DNA from: Omphiscola glabra
Lineage: Eukaryota; Mollusca; Gastropoda; Lymnaeidae
Direction of reading: 5' to 3'
NCBI GenBank assembly: GCA_964017045.1
Contig: OZ024804.1
Coordinates: 23,173,549-23,237,548, forward strand
DNA length: 64,000 bases
A program made the position numbers and the translations under genes. Positions 10,995 through 22,000 of the stretch are shown here, piece by piece (position 1 is the first letter of the stretch; each line of letters begins with the position of its first letter). Under the pieces are notes generated by a model that worked only from the letters and a program-made list of their open reading frames with translations, had not been told where the DNA came from and did not search any database.

Positions 10995-11603
10995 GTTGTA
11001 CCACGTGACAGTTGTACCACGTGACAGTTGTACCACGTGACAGTTGTACCACGTGACAGTTGTACCACGTGACAGTTGTACCACGTGACAGTTGTACCAC
11101 GTGACAGTTGTACCACGTGACAGTTGTACCACGTGACAGTTGTACCACGTGACAGTTGTACCACGTGACAGTTGTACCACGTGACAGTTGTACCACGTGA
11201 CAGTTGTACCACGTGACATTTGTTCCACGTGACAGTTGTACCACGTGACAGTTGTACCACGTGACAGTTGTACCACGTGACAGTTGTACCACGTGACAGT
11301 TGTACCACGTGACAGTTGTACCACGTGACAGTTGTACCACGTGACAGTTGTACCACGTGACAGTTGTACCACGTGACAGTTGTACCACGTGACAGTTGTA
11401 CCACGTGACAGTTGTACCACGTGACAGTTGTACCACGTGACATTTGTACCACGTGACAGTTGTACCACGTGACAGTTGTACCACGTGACAGTTGTACCAC
11501 GTGACAGTTGTACCACGTGACAGTTGTACCACGTGACAGTTGTACCACGTGACAGTTGTACCACGTGACAGTTGTACCACGTGACAGTTGTACCACGTGA
11601 CAG
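10995..11603. repeat. 16-bp satellite, 38 copies, E-box in each unit
   Basis: Thirty-eight near-perfect head-to-tail copies of GTTGTACCACGTGACA, with only a few single-base variants (for example TTTGTTCC near 11218-11226). Every unit carries the palindromic E-box CACGTG in the context CCACGTGAC. Since 16 is not a multiple of 3 and the unit lacks stops on the minus strand, all three minus frames stay open for ~600 bp. Those frames are artefacts. High homogeneity implies recent expansion or active homogenisation. Confidence 0.97.
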
Positions 11604-12496
11604 ATTCCGTTTCCATTGTCTAACAGACTTTCAATGCATTTGTCAGATGACAGGCGTCTTTCTAGTTCTCGCCAAGCCAGACAGCACTGCTTATGACTAT
11701 TGCATCTAATGGCCTGGAATGCGAATTCATAATTTTCGCCACCTTTCCTGCTGACTATCCTGTTGATTTAAGCATAGACTTAGATGCTGAGCTAACGATG
11801 CAACAGAGCTTGTCTCACGATAATCGACAGGCTATTTACAATAATGCTTGTTTTAAAGTCACTTCAGGCAAGCCAACCTCGTTCATGTTTTTCACCACTG
11901 AAACTTCGAAATTTTTGAATACTTTCGGGAAAAACCTGATATATGTTTGGGAAAAGATTTAGGAAGGCCAATATGACTTTAATAACACGTCTGTTAATGT
12001 CAAACAAGGTTGCATGGTGGTTTTGCTATACACACAAAGTGTAGATTACAAAGCGTATATCCAAAGTAGTTTTCTTTAAAAAAAAAAAAAGAAAAAAAAA
12101 AGAAACTCGGTTTTGTAAATTGATGAAACAATTTTCCTCTTCATGGACCCCTTTGAGCCCCAAGGGCCCTGGAACAATGTACCGACTGCCCCCACCCTAT
12201 CCTCAAGCCTGGTGGGAATGTACCCGTTTTGGAACCGTTGTCTGGCCAAATAAGGGCTTGATTACGAATTCGCGTGTAAAGAAGGAGTAACTGGGATTTT
12301 TAGTTCTGATGGCTTTTCATATGAGAAGGGAGAGAACCATAAGAATCTACAGACGACGTCATGATGATGCTGTGTACATTGCCACAGAACTTTATGAAGA
12401 AATGAGAAACGATTAGAGGAAACAGACCTACATTAAGACATCAAAAGTATGTTTTCCTAGACAGCAATGATACTAATAGATGCATATTGCTAAAGG
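11604..12496. other. non-coding, no gene seen
   Basis: An 89-codon open stretch (11693-11962) has no recognisable motif. It has no splice or poly(A) context that would make it a gene. An A-rich run lies at 12079-12103. Confidence 0.4.
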
Positions 12497-12680
12497 GCAC
12501 TGATAATACCAGCTGTAACAATAAAGTGGGTCTAATAATACCAGCTGTAACAACAAAGGGGCACTGATAATACCAGCTGTAACAACAAAGTTGGACTTAG
12601 TACAACAGCTGTAACCCTAGAACAGGCACCGTATATACCAGCCGTAACTCACTAACATTATCTAATAATACCAGCTGTAG
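12497..12680. repeat. ~35-bp minisatellite (ACCAGCTGTAAC)
   Basis: Five or six degenerate units with AATACCAGCTGTAACAACAA and GGGCACTGAT or GGTCTAAT. The later units are more diverged. Confidence 0.8.
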
Positions 12681-13527
12681 CTGGATGTCTTATTAGAAAA
12701 AGTTAGGAAAAAGAAGTTACAAAAATTATGATCTTTTGGGACGGGTTCTTTTCCCACCAATTAAATTAGTCTACACTCCACAGATCATTTTAGAAACACG
12801 GTATACATTTTAATGTTCTTTCACGGAAATAGCTTTTCTATTACCTTGTACATTCATGATTTAATGTCTTATCACTATGTGCATATATGATATCATGTTA
12901 GACTATTGAATTTACGACTATTAAATTACCACTGCGTCACGTGCTAATTATTTTAGGGAAATTTATTATTTCGGAAGATATTGATGTAAAAATAAATTAT
13001 TGAAGTAAATATTCAACGGCTAAAAATTTATAATTTTAAAAAAAAAATCATTCTTTTTATGATGCAAAGCTGCGACTGAATTGAAGTGGGCTGGTATTAC
13101 TAGTATTGGTGAATGACGCAATAAATTGCTGTGACAGTATAGTGAACAAGTTTGGAGAAGATAGGGTAAAAAGAGGGAGAGATTAATGAGGGGAGCTAAT
13201 AAAGAGAGGGTACGTACATTGGCGTTAAAGGATGGAGTTTGGTGGGTGTTGAATGAATGTTTGGGGTTGAGGGATTAATGGAGTTTGGTGGGTGTTGAAG
13301 GGATGGTAAGGTTTGAATGTTGATTGATTCGATGGAAAAGGCGTAGAGATGGAAGTTTTTAACATATCAAAATGAAACATGATTTTATTGATGCTGAAAT
13401 GGCCAGACTATGAAAATTCTTACTATCTTGGCATTTTAAAAGGAGTAAATGGTTGTACTAAGATAGTTTTAGAACTCATGAAATATGGTGCAAGAACTTA
13501 AACAGTCACATCAGTGTGAAGATGTAC
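12681..13527. other. non-coding, no gene seen
   Basis: AT-rich. A short duplicated module TGGAGTTTGGTGGGTGTTGA occurs twice (13232 and 13278). Nothing else supported. Confidence 0.5.
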
Positions 13528-13905
13528 CAGAGGTCCTCATTTCAGTAACCAAAGTCCATCTTTTGGCTATGAAAGGTCCTCATTTGAATAATCAAAGTCC
13601 CTCTTTTAGCTATCAGAGGTCCTCATTTCAATAACCAACGTCCATCTTTTGGCTATCAGAGGTCCTCATTTCAATAACAAAAGTCCATCTTTTGGCTATC
13701 AAAGGTCTTCATTTCAATAGCCAAAGGCCATCCTTTGACTGTCAGAAGTCCTAATTTCAATAACCAAAGTCCATCTATTGACTATTAGAGGTCCTCATTT
13801 CAATAACAAAGTCGTTCTTTTGACTATCAAGGGTCCTCATTTCAATATCCAAAGTCCATCTTGTAACTATCAGAGGTCCACATTTCAATGACCAAGGGCC
13901 AGTTG
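13528..13905. repeat. 43-bp minisatellite, about 9 copies
   Basis: Units of 43 bp with GAGGTCCTCATTTCAATAAC and CAAAGTCCATCTTTTGGCTA. Moderately diverged. Confidence 0.9.
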
Positions 13906-13967
13906 TAGATAATGAGCTGTTCAGTTACGATTGAACGGCTGTACTTGACTGTTTATATTTGTGGATG

Positions 13968-14167
13968 GGAGCTATAAGTCAATAAGAGATGTGCACAGTA
14001 AGAAAACCCGATTAGATGAAAGCTATATGACCATAAGAGATGTGCACAGTAGGACAACCCAATTGGATGAAAGCTATAAGACCATAAGAGATGTGCACAG
14101 TATGACAACCCGATTGGAAGAGAGCTATAAGACCATAAGAGTAGGAGATGTGCACAATAGGACAACC
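13968..14167. repeat. 51-bp minisatellite, 4 copies, in-frame 17-residue unit
   Basis: Four units of 51 bp (17 codons) containing AGAGATGTGCACAGTA and GACAACCCGATT. On the plus strand they read as repeats of ESYKTIRDVHSRTTRLD. The last unit is interrupted by the GC-rich element at 14168, and its remainder reappears at 14888-14905. The in-frame period is compatible with coding but there is no other support. Confidence 0.85.
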
Positions 14168-14889
14168 CCACCCCCGGGATTCCGGTCGACAAGTCTGTAG
14201 TGGCTTGCCGATTTGGAAGCGCTGCCCACCGACCCCCTCGGCGTTAACCCGGAGCACATAACCACCATTGCGTGTCCCGCGTGGCTGACAGGGACATGGT
14301 AGTTGCTGGAATAAACGGCTCCTACAGGGCTGCCATCTGTGATACTTCACAGGGGGAAGAAAACGCAAACACAGGGTAGGGATCATGATTACAAGTTGCC
14401 GTTAAGGGATATGAGGCGAGAGGCTGTGGTGGAAGCCTCTGGCCGATGATTCTAAATATGCAGCCCCGAGAAAGCTGCTCCTAGGCAACAGTTTCGTCCC
14501 AGCTACTTCGCGAATTAGTTGCGAGGTGGAAACCCACTGTAGAATCCCTCTTAGGGGGCGTCCGATGCTTCCCCGGGACGGGTGGGGGGAGATATTAGGA
14601 CGTTAATTTACCGCCCCGGCCCCTAGGAAAGTGGACTGCGGACGCTTTAAACGCAGCGTCTTCGGTCGACCAGATGTCTCCGGGCGGGGAGGGTCTCCGG
14701 TGGCAAACCCGATCGAGCGGTTGCTGGTGGGGACGTTTCACGCCCGGGGAGGTCTCTGACGTTCCCCCGCACGGCCCGACGTCGGGGCAATCCGGCGCCT
14801 GGCAGGTGTGGGTGGGCGCCAGGGATGGCATAAGGAGCGCGAACGACGGCCTGCTGACGCCATTTCCTAATTTCCTAATGAGACATTTC
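14168..14889 (-). mobile_element. GC-rich retroposon-like element, copy 1
   Basis: A ~720-bp GC-rich block inserted in the 51-bp array. CAATAGGACAACCC is present on both sides (about 14154-14167 and 14890-14903), consistent with a ~14-bp target duplication. Its reverse complement aligns by eye with 55500-56215 and partly with 32100-32425: AGCTGGGA, GTTGCCTAGGAGCAG, GAATCATCGGC, CGCCTCATATCC, GCAACTTGTAATCAT. The variable-length duplication and truncated copies suggest retroposition. No conserved protein recognised. Confidence 0.65.
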
Positions 14890-15085
14890 AATAGGACAAC
14901 CCGATACTGAGTTAAAACACATCAAAATGTGTGTCCTGCAGTGGTGCATCTTTTTACCATTGACATCAGTGTTGGGCGTGTTACCTACCTCCTAAAACTG
15001 CAAATACAGTATCTTTAAGGCCGGACGATAGTTATAGAAATATTTTATCGTATAAACATATAATAATTAAATTTAGTAATACTAG

Positions 15086-15291
15086 ATCTCGCAGGGCACT
15101 ACTAGAGGAGGGAGAAGAAGAGGAAGACAAAGAAAAAGATGGGAAGATAATATCAAAGAATGGACGGGATTAAGACTAGGTGATGCCATGCGTAGGGCAG
15201 AAGACCGAGAGGAATGGAGAAGAATAGTGTACATGTCATCTGTGGCGCCCCAACGGTCGAAGGACTACGGGACCTGATGATGATGATGATG
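15086..15291 (+). mobile_element. 5'-truncated LINE tail with 8-bp duplication
   Basis: Encodes the extreme C-terminus of a LINE polyprotein: RGRQRKRWEDNIKEWTG, then AMRRAEDREEWRR and SVAPQRSKDYG, stop. A (GAT)n tail follows. AATACTAG occurs at 15078-15085 and again at 15292-15299, an apparent target duplication. The 5' truncation and microsatellite tail are typical of dead-on-arrival LINE copies. Confidence 0.8.
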
Positions 15292-15718
15292 AATACTAGT
15301 GGGAGAAAATCTTTGAAGGTAATAGTAAAAATAAAACTGTTTAGATATCACTTACTTATCCGGGAGAAACTCATTAAGGTTTTCCCGTAAAGGCTTTCAC
15401 TCTGCTACCACTATTCGTCCAAGGCTCTGTTGGCACTTTACTGTATCATTCAACAAGTTGGTGCCTTGCTGGATAAGCCGTTTGTGTTATGGATGTAGGG
15501 CTCAAGAATGTTTAGGCCGGTATTTCCTTTTTCAATGAATTTTTTTTGTTAAGGTGTGGGGGTGGGGTGGGGGCAGAAAGCTTTTACAGCAAGTTTTGCC
15601 ATCAAAAGTTGTAGGGGAATTGTTTTTTTAAAAAGTAAAATTTAAAAACGAAGATATTTGCAGAGAAATCGTCTTATTCAGAACAAAGCCATTTATTTTA
15701 CTGTTCTCTATTTTATCT

Positions 15719-15724
15719 TTTATT
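15719..15724 (-). terminator. AATAAA poly(A) signal, membrane-protein gene
   Basis: AATAAA on the minus strand about 100 bp beyond the TGA stop of the last proposed exon (15824-15826). A second AATAAA lies at 15692-15697. It supports this position as the 3' end of the minus-strand gene. Confidence 0.55.
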
Positions 15725-15823
15725 ATGAATTAGCAGCAAGTTGCGGCGAGCTACTGCAAAACAGCATTTCATTTCTAGTCGTTTTTTTAATGTCTAGAAT
15801 TATTATTAAAAAAACAAAGCAAG

Positions 15824-16049
15824 TCAATTTCTGTGAGGAGTATTCGCCCCTATTTTATGACTGTAGCCAGTCACAGGATGTCTAGAGGATGGCAGCTTGT
15901 CACGGCATTCTTCGAAATCTGAGAGTGAGGCAACGCTGTCTTCAGACTCGGACATGACGTCAAGGTCGAAACTTACATTAAGTTCCTGGTCAATCCTTGT
16001 GTCCCCCCCCCCCCCGAGAGATTCCCTCATAGAGATACCGGTCAAACAC
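15824..16049 (-). CDS. exon 6 (probable), acidic cytoplasmic tail
   Basis: From 15995 the frame reads IDQELNVSFDLDVMSESEDS, then VASLSDFEE and, near the end, TGYSHKIG, stopping at TGA (15824-15826), with AATAAA ~100 bp on. Two possible acceptors, both keeping phase with exon 5: ...CACAAG/GATT (15995) and ...TATAAAG/GTGT (16049). The second includes a C14/G14 homopolymer as glycines. Neither has a strong pyrimidine tract, so this exon needs RNA support. Confidence 0.5.
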
Positions 16050-19000
16050 CTTTATAATTATAATGATAACAAAGTAAGCGCGGGAAAAAAAATCCTTCAC
16101 CTTGTTCTGAAAATATGGACTAGAATCTTTTCCCCTTTCAACTGTCCATCTTTGACACCAGACACTGTCAAGATGACATTGTACGATTAATAAATCTCCC
16201 ACGCCCCAACCAATGGGGCGCTTACAATAAATATCTTGACACTAACTTCATGTCAAGGTAATACACCCAGGGTGATCCAGCCACCGATATTGGCTGACCA
16301 ATGACAAGCCATAACAGCGGCTACAAATCCTATGTCCACACGAACTAAAGGCATCGCGAGAATATTCGGAACGATGACATTGGAATTGTAGAGATTCAGC
16401 GATGAGAACTGTGAGTTTGTCCAGACATGAGTTCTCAAGGGTTCTAAAAAAAAGTTTTATAAATTATCATTTAAACCCCTGTTAATAAATTAAGGGTGAT
16501 GTATGAAATTTCAAAGGTGATGAATGAAGGACTGCGTTCAAGTTCAAGCTTTGTAAGGGAGAGAGTGGAACAAGGAATATGACTGTGGAAGCTTGAAATA
16601 GAAAGACAGGACAATCAAAAGAGAACGTTTAGGTCAAGAGCCTTCTCCAGCAGACGAGAACAAAAGAAGAAACACAAAGAAATTGAAAGCGATGTTTAGA
16701 GTTCGCCACGATTGGTGTGTTACCAAAGTATTCTTCTGCTATCATTATGTGGAGATATACATCTGGATTAAGATAAATGGGAAAGCAGTTTATTAAATTA
16801 AGAGTAAGAGAGATTAATTATTTGAGATATTAAAAAAAATCAACCTCCAAACTCGTTGAAAGAATGAAAACAAACCAGTGGCCCTTTTGGCTTATATATT
16901 TATTCGTCTCTCTTTGAAATCAGACCTCACAAAAGTAATGATTTTTTTAATACTTATTTTATACTAGATACTAAAATAGCATAGTTTATGAAAGCAAGTT
17001 TACTTCAGATACTTTATAATGGTTATTTTTAAAATAATAGATAAACAGGTTTACACACACACACACACACACACGTATAGACAACCCACACAATCTCGCA
17101 CCTCTCTCTATCTCACACGCACAAGGGGGCCCCCCAAAACCCCTCCTCCCCCATCAGTGTTGGACGGACTCTAATCAGGCATACCAATGACTCGGTTGGT
17201 GAATCTGTCAGTTAAACATTTCTCAGTGAGCAAATTTAATGAATCATCAACCGACCCACTCTACCTATTAGTGCTTCGAATACACTCGTAGTTTATTGAC
17301 GTTCGATACGAAAGGACGCGTTCTTAACACCGTAAAGATCGATACCCTGTGTTTAACTTCCAAAGCTTCGATACCGCGTGATCCTCCCACTCACCTATAT
17401 TTCGTGTTGTATTTTTTTATTTATCACTCAAACTTATATTTTTATTCTAAAAAAACCCAAGAAAACGAAAGTCCCAATATTTATTTCACGGAGAGTTAGC
17501 GCTCTTTGAGGCCAGTGAGCTCCTTTAAATTCAGTACTTGTCATACTTTGTCTGTTGTTCAAACAGTGCCGTCTGGGAGTTCACCCGTTTGGCAGACTCG
17601 GAGTCCGATCTGGGGAAAAGAATGGCCAATAGTCATTTGGTCAAAAGGCTAGGTTATGGCGTAAGATTTTTCATTAGCTAGGAAAACATATTATTAAGGC
17701 AGAGGTTCCCAAAGTGTGAAAACCATTTCTATATTTTATTTTCCTTAATTGACAGGACGCTACGTTTTTACAAATAACTATTAATTTAATTATGTGACCT
17801 TAAATAAGGTGATTTATTTTTACCTAAAAAAATTTAATTTAAAGGAATAATAATTCTATCGTTATCTTAATGGCCTTGTTAGCATTTGACGTACGGCGCC
17901 TTGTTAAAAAAGAGATTCACCAAGATCTTCGTGAATTAAAAAAAGTTTTGGAAGCACTTGAATTTGTAATAATTAAAAAGTCATAACACATTTTAATAAT
18001 TTTTAAAGGAAGTTTATTAGCTTAGATCAGGGGTGGGCAAACTACGGCCCGCGGGCCGCATGCGGCCCGGCAACTGATATTATGTGGCCCTCGAAGGCAT
18101 TTAGAAATTTAAAAAAATTACTATGTTTTTAAGTTATTTTGTTGAATTTTACAGAATTTCATGCACCGTTATGATTTTTAAAATATTTTTGATCAAATTT
18201 CTTTCTAATTTTCTTTTTTTTTAAAACAGTCCTTGACCTTTGTCATGTAATGCTAAAATGCGAAACTACCGATTTTAAAATAGGGAAATGTTTATCGATA
18301 TTTAAAAATTGGACATAATATACATGCTGCCCCCCAATAGCTTTAAGTTTGTCAATGTGGCCCTCCGCACAAAAAGTTTGCCCACCCCTGGCTTAGCTAT
18401 TTCAAGGGGAGTTAGGATATCATATGAAAATTGCCTCGCTTAGATGCTTATAATAAGTTTCAAAAGTATTTCAAGAAACATTTATTTTATCAAAGAAGTC
18501 ATGCGCAAGTTGGTTGATATCTTTACGAAGCTATTAGAATATTGTATTTAGAAAAAGAGGCCAGTTATGATCCATGGAAGTTAAACTAACGGAGACAATT
18601 CATTTTATTGTTTTTGTCAAGAGCCAGTGAGAGTTATCTAGGCTGGCTTTTTTTTTTTCACAAACTAATATTTATTTATTCACTGCTTTTATCAATCTTT
18701 TGTTATTAAAATGATAGAAAAGGAACAACAGTTTTTCTCAATGTGCGTCACCCTGTTTTAAACATCTAAGTAGTTACAGTAATTTAATAAATTTCACAAC
18801 ATTTATTGCTGGACGTTAGACTTTCACCTTGACACCTGGCCACTATCAACCTCTTCCAGCACGACTGTTAATTATCTTGCAACTTGATATTTATCAAATG
18901 AGACTTGTACTTATAAGACAATGATGTGTACATATGAGACTTCATGTAATTAGACAATGATACGTACATATGAGACTTCATGTACTTAGACAATAATACG

Positions 19001-22000
19001 TACATATGAAAATTTATGTACTTACAAGACAATGATATGTACATATAAGACTTCATGTACTTATAAGACAATGATATGTACATATAAGACTTTATGTACT
19101 TAGACAATGACATGTACATACAAGACTTCATGTAATTAGACAATGATATGTACATATGAGACTTCATGTAATTAGACAATGATACGTACATATGAGACTT
19201 TATGTACTTATAAGACGATGATATGTACATACAAGACTTCATTTACTTATAAGACGATGATATGTACATGTAAGACTTTATGTACTTCGACAATGATATG
19301 TACATATGAGACTTGATGCACTTAGACAATGATATGTAAACATGACACTACATGTACTTATAAGACGGAGATACGCCCATATTCTATTAATGTAATATAG
19401 TTTAATGAAATACCATATAAATGAAGAATAAAAAAGGGTTGGCCAAAATTTAGTAATTGAGTTACCCAATCTTGCATACAGTCACATGACTGTTACGCCT
19501 AAATTACCTTAATCTATAATTTATACACATGACTATGCCACCTGACTTACCTAAATCTTGAAGACAAGTACATGACCGTGACAAAGGTGAACACACAGAT
19601 GGCCATGATCAGAAGGATGTGTGTCGCCGATACAGAGGCAGCGTGGTGATGCCGACGTAGCTCACGAGGCGACTGTTGACCTGGGGGTGAAAGGTCACAG
19701 TTCAATCGTTTCAATGATACAGCCCTTAAGGTAAAACTAGTTGATATGAAACGTCGAGCAGTGCCGTACATTTCGGGGAGGTGGGGCGTGGCTAGAAGGC
19801 CCCCGGGGAGGTGGGGGTAGGAGACCCATTTGAGATTTTATGAGATTTCATTAGTAATCTGTTTCAACAATACACTGTTTATGTTAAGGGACTCGCTGAA
19901 TCTACCAGTGTGAGCGCCACACCAGACTAATCCACGAATTAAAACAAGTGAATTTAAGGTTTATAATAATCATTTACAACACACACGGAGGCTTCATAAA
20001 TAAACCTTACTGTTGGGTTTCAGACTTTTAACAGTCATGTGAATGGATTTTATTGCCCCCCCCCCACCTTTTTTTTCATGCCAAATATAAATCCAATGGT
20101 TGTCGCCCATATGTTAGGCTTTCATCCATGTGCCATCGACTTACCTGGACTTTGATAAAACTCTACAATCTCGTCTTTCTTAGCCACTGGTTTGTCGTCA
20201 TCTTCAACCTTAGCCTTGACGGCCAGGATCTGGATGATGCTCTGTTCCATGCCACCGTCTTTGACGTTCGGTTCTTTCTTCGAATCAAACCTCTGAGAAT
20301 CGCCCGATGTTATCGAATGACCATCTCCCGAGCCGGCCCTGTTACCTTGCACACCATTCAGCACACCCTGATTTTGCTCGCTCCCCAGGGGGCGGATATC
20401 ATCCTCGTGTCTAGCCCTGTCCCCCTGAGGTCCAAGTTCTGGTTTCGGCGTATTGTCTTCGTGGTGGACGTTGTCAGGTGCATGTGCACCGGGAACATGG
20501 CTACATTTAACAGGATATTTACGACCTAGCCGTCTCACGTTTCCCGTGACATTTCTGTCGCGGAGCTCAGCGAGACTTATTTCTTTGGTTTCTTTCACCT
20601 TATTAGCGTTGGTTAAAATGATATACCCGATTCTTAAACCATCACCGGACTTGCCAGGACCCTGACCTTGCTTATGTCCAGGCCGTGGGAATGCCGTGCT
20701 CTCACTGTGAACTGATCCACTCTCCAAGTGGCGACCACCCTCTCGCTTTGATCTCACGGCAGACGGTAAGCCGACGCTATCTTTTATACCAGTGGCCTTA
20801 AGCCCCTCAGAAGAATCTCTTACCTCTTTTTCGGACAAACGTTCTGCGACGATATTGACCAGTGCCCGAAGGAACCAATCATTTTTCTCTAGGAATTTCA
20901 GCTTCTCCTCAGTATCTTGAAACAATTTAAAGACATCTTTGAAGTTGTTCAGATATTTTTGTGTTTCTTGCTGAGCACGTTCGTCTTCCTTTATGAACTT
21001 CCTGTCATCAACTTCTCTCGAGTGTCCGTTGGCGCCGATGATTCCTTCAAGGAAATTTTGTGGAGCATTCACATCCAGCTTTATAACTGTCACGTCGGGA
21101 ACATTGCTCAGAATGTTGAGCATTGCGTCGCCGATCCGGTTTTCAATCACTGCATTCAATCTATCGGGATCGTTCAATGTGTCGGGCTTGTTCAATGTGT
21201 CGGGCTTGTTCAATGTGTCGGGCTTGCTCGTATGGGCTGATTTGGGTACCTGTTGCCGTCCATCACCTTCACCTGGCGAGACCTGGCCTATGACGTTTGC
21301 ACCTAACTCTACATCCGCATGTCTAAGTGACGCGCCGGCCCCTTGAATTTGGAGCAGTTCTTGGTTCGTGCCGCTGTGTTCATCCTGATACGAGGGAAAC
21401 ATTTTGTTTATTTTTTTTTTTATAATAACATTTTATCTTAACTTGGATAAATTAATAAATTTCATAGTAATTTAATAGTACCACATCAGACCAGTAGACG
21501 CTGTAGTACCACATGAGCCCTATAGACGTTTTCGGCCCAGTAGATGCTAAGTACCACATCAGCCCAGTGGATGCTGTCAGCCTAGGGTATGCTGCAGTAC
21601 CACATCAGCCCAGTGGATGCTGTCAGTATAGGGGGAGCTACAGTACCACATCAGCACACAAAATGCTGTCAGCCTAGGAAATGATGAAGTACCCAATCAG
21701 CCCAGTAGATGCTGTCAGCCTAGGGGATGATGAAGTACCACAATAGTCCAGTGGATTCTGTCCGCCCAGTGGATGCTGTAGTGCCACATCATCGCAGTGG
21801 ATGCTGTCAGCGCAGTGAATACTGTCAGTCCAGTGGATGCTGTAGTACCACATCTGTAACTGTCCTAGACTGGTACGTTTATAAACCGATTGACTGGTCA
21901 GTTTATCACATTTTATGATTTAGACAAACTGTATTTTATTGTTAACAAATAAAATATATTCACCTCCCCCCTCCCCCGAAAAAAAAAGTTTCTTTTGATT

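Noticed and set aside
10878..11616. Three overlapping ~220-residue frames on the minus strand
   Set aside because: All three frames are open only because a stop-free 16-bp unit is repeated; the period is not a multiple of 3.
21384..21402. ATG at 21402 as the start of a 426-residue protein
   Set aside because: A good acceptor lies between it and the rest of the frame, and upstream exons join in phase to a true signal peptide.
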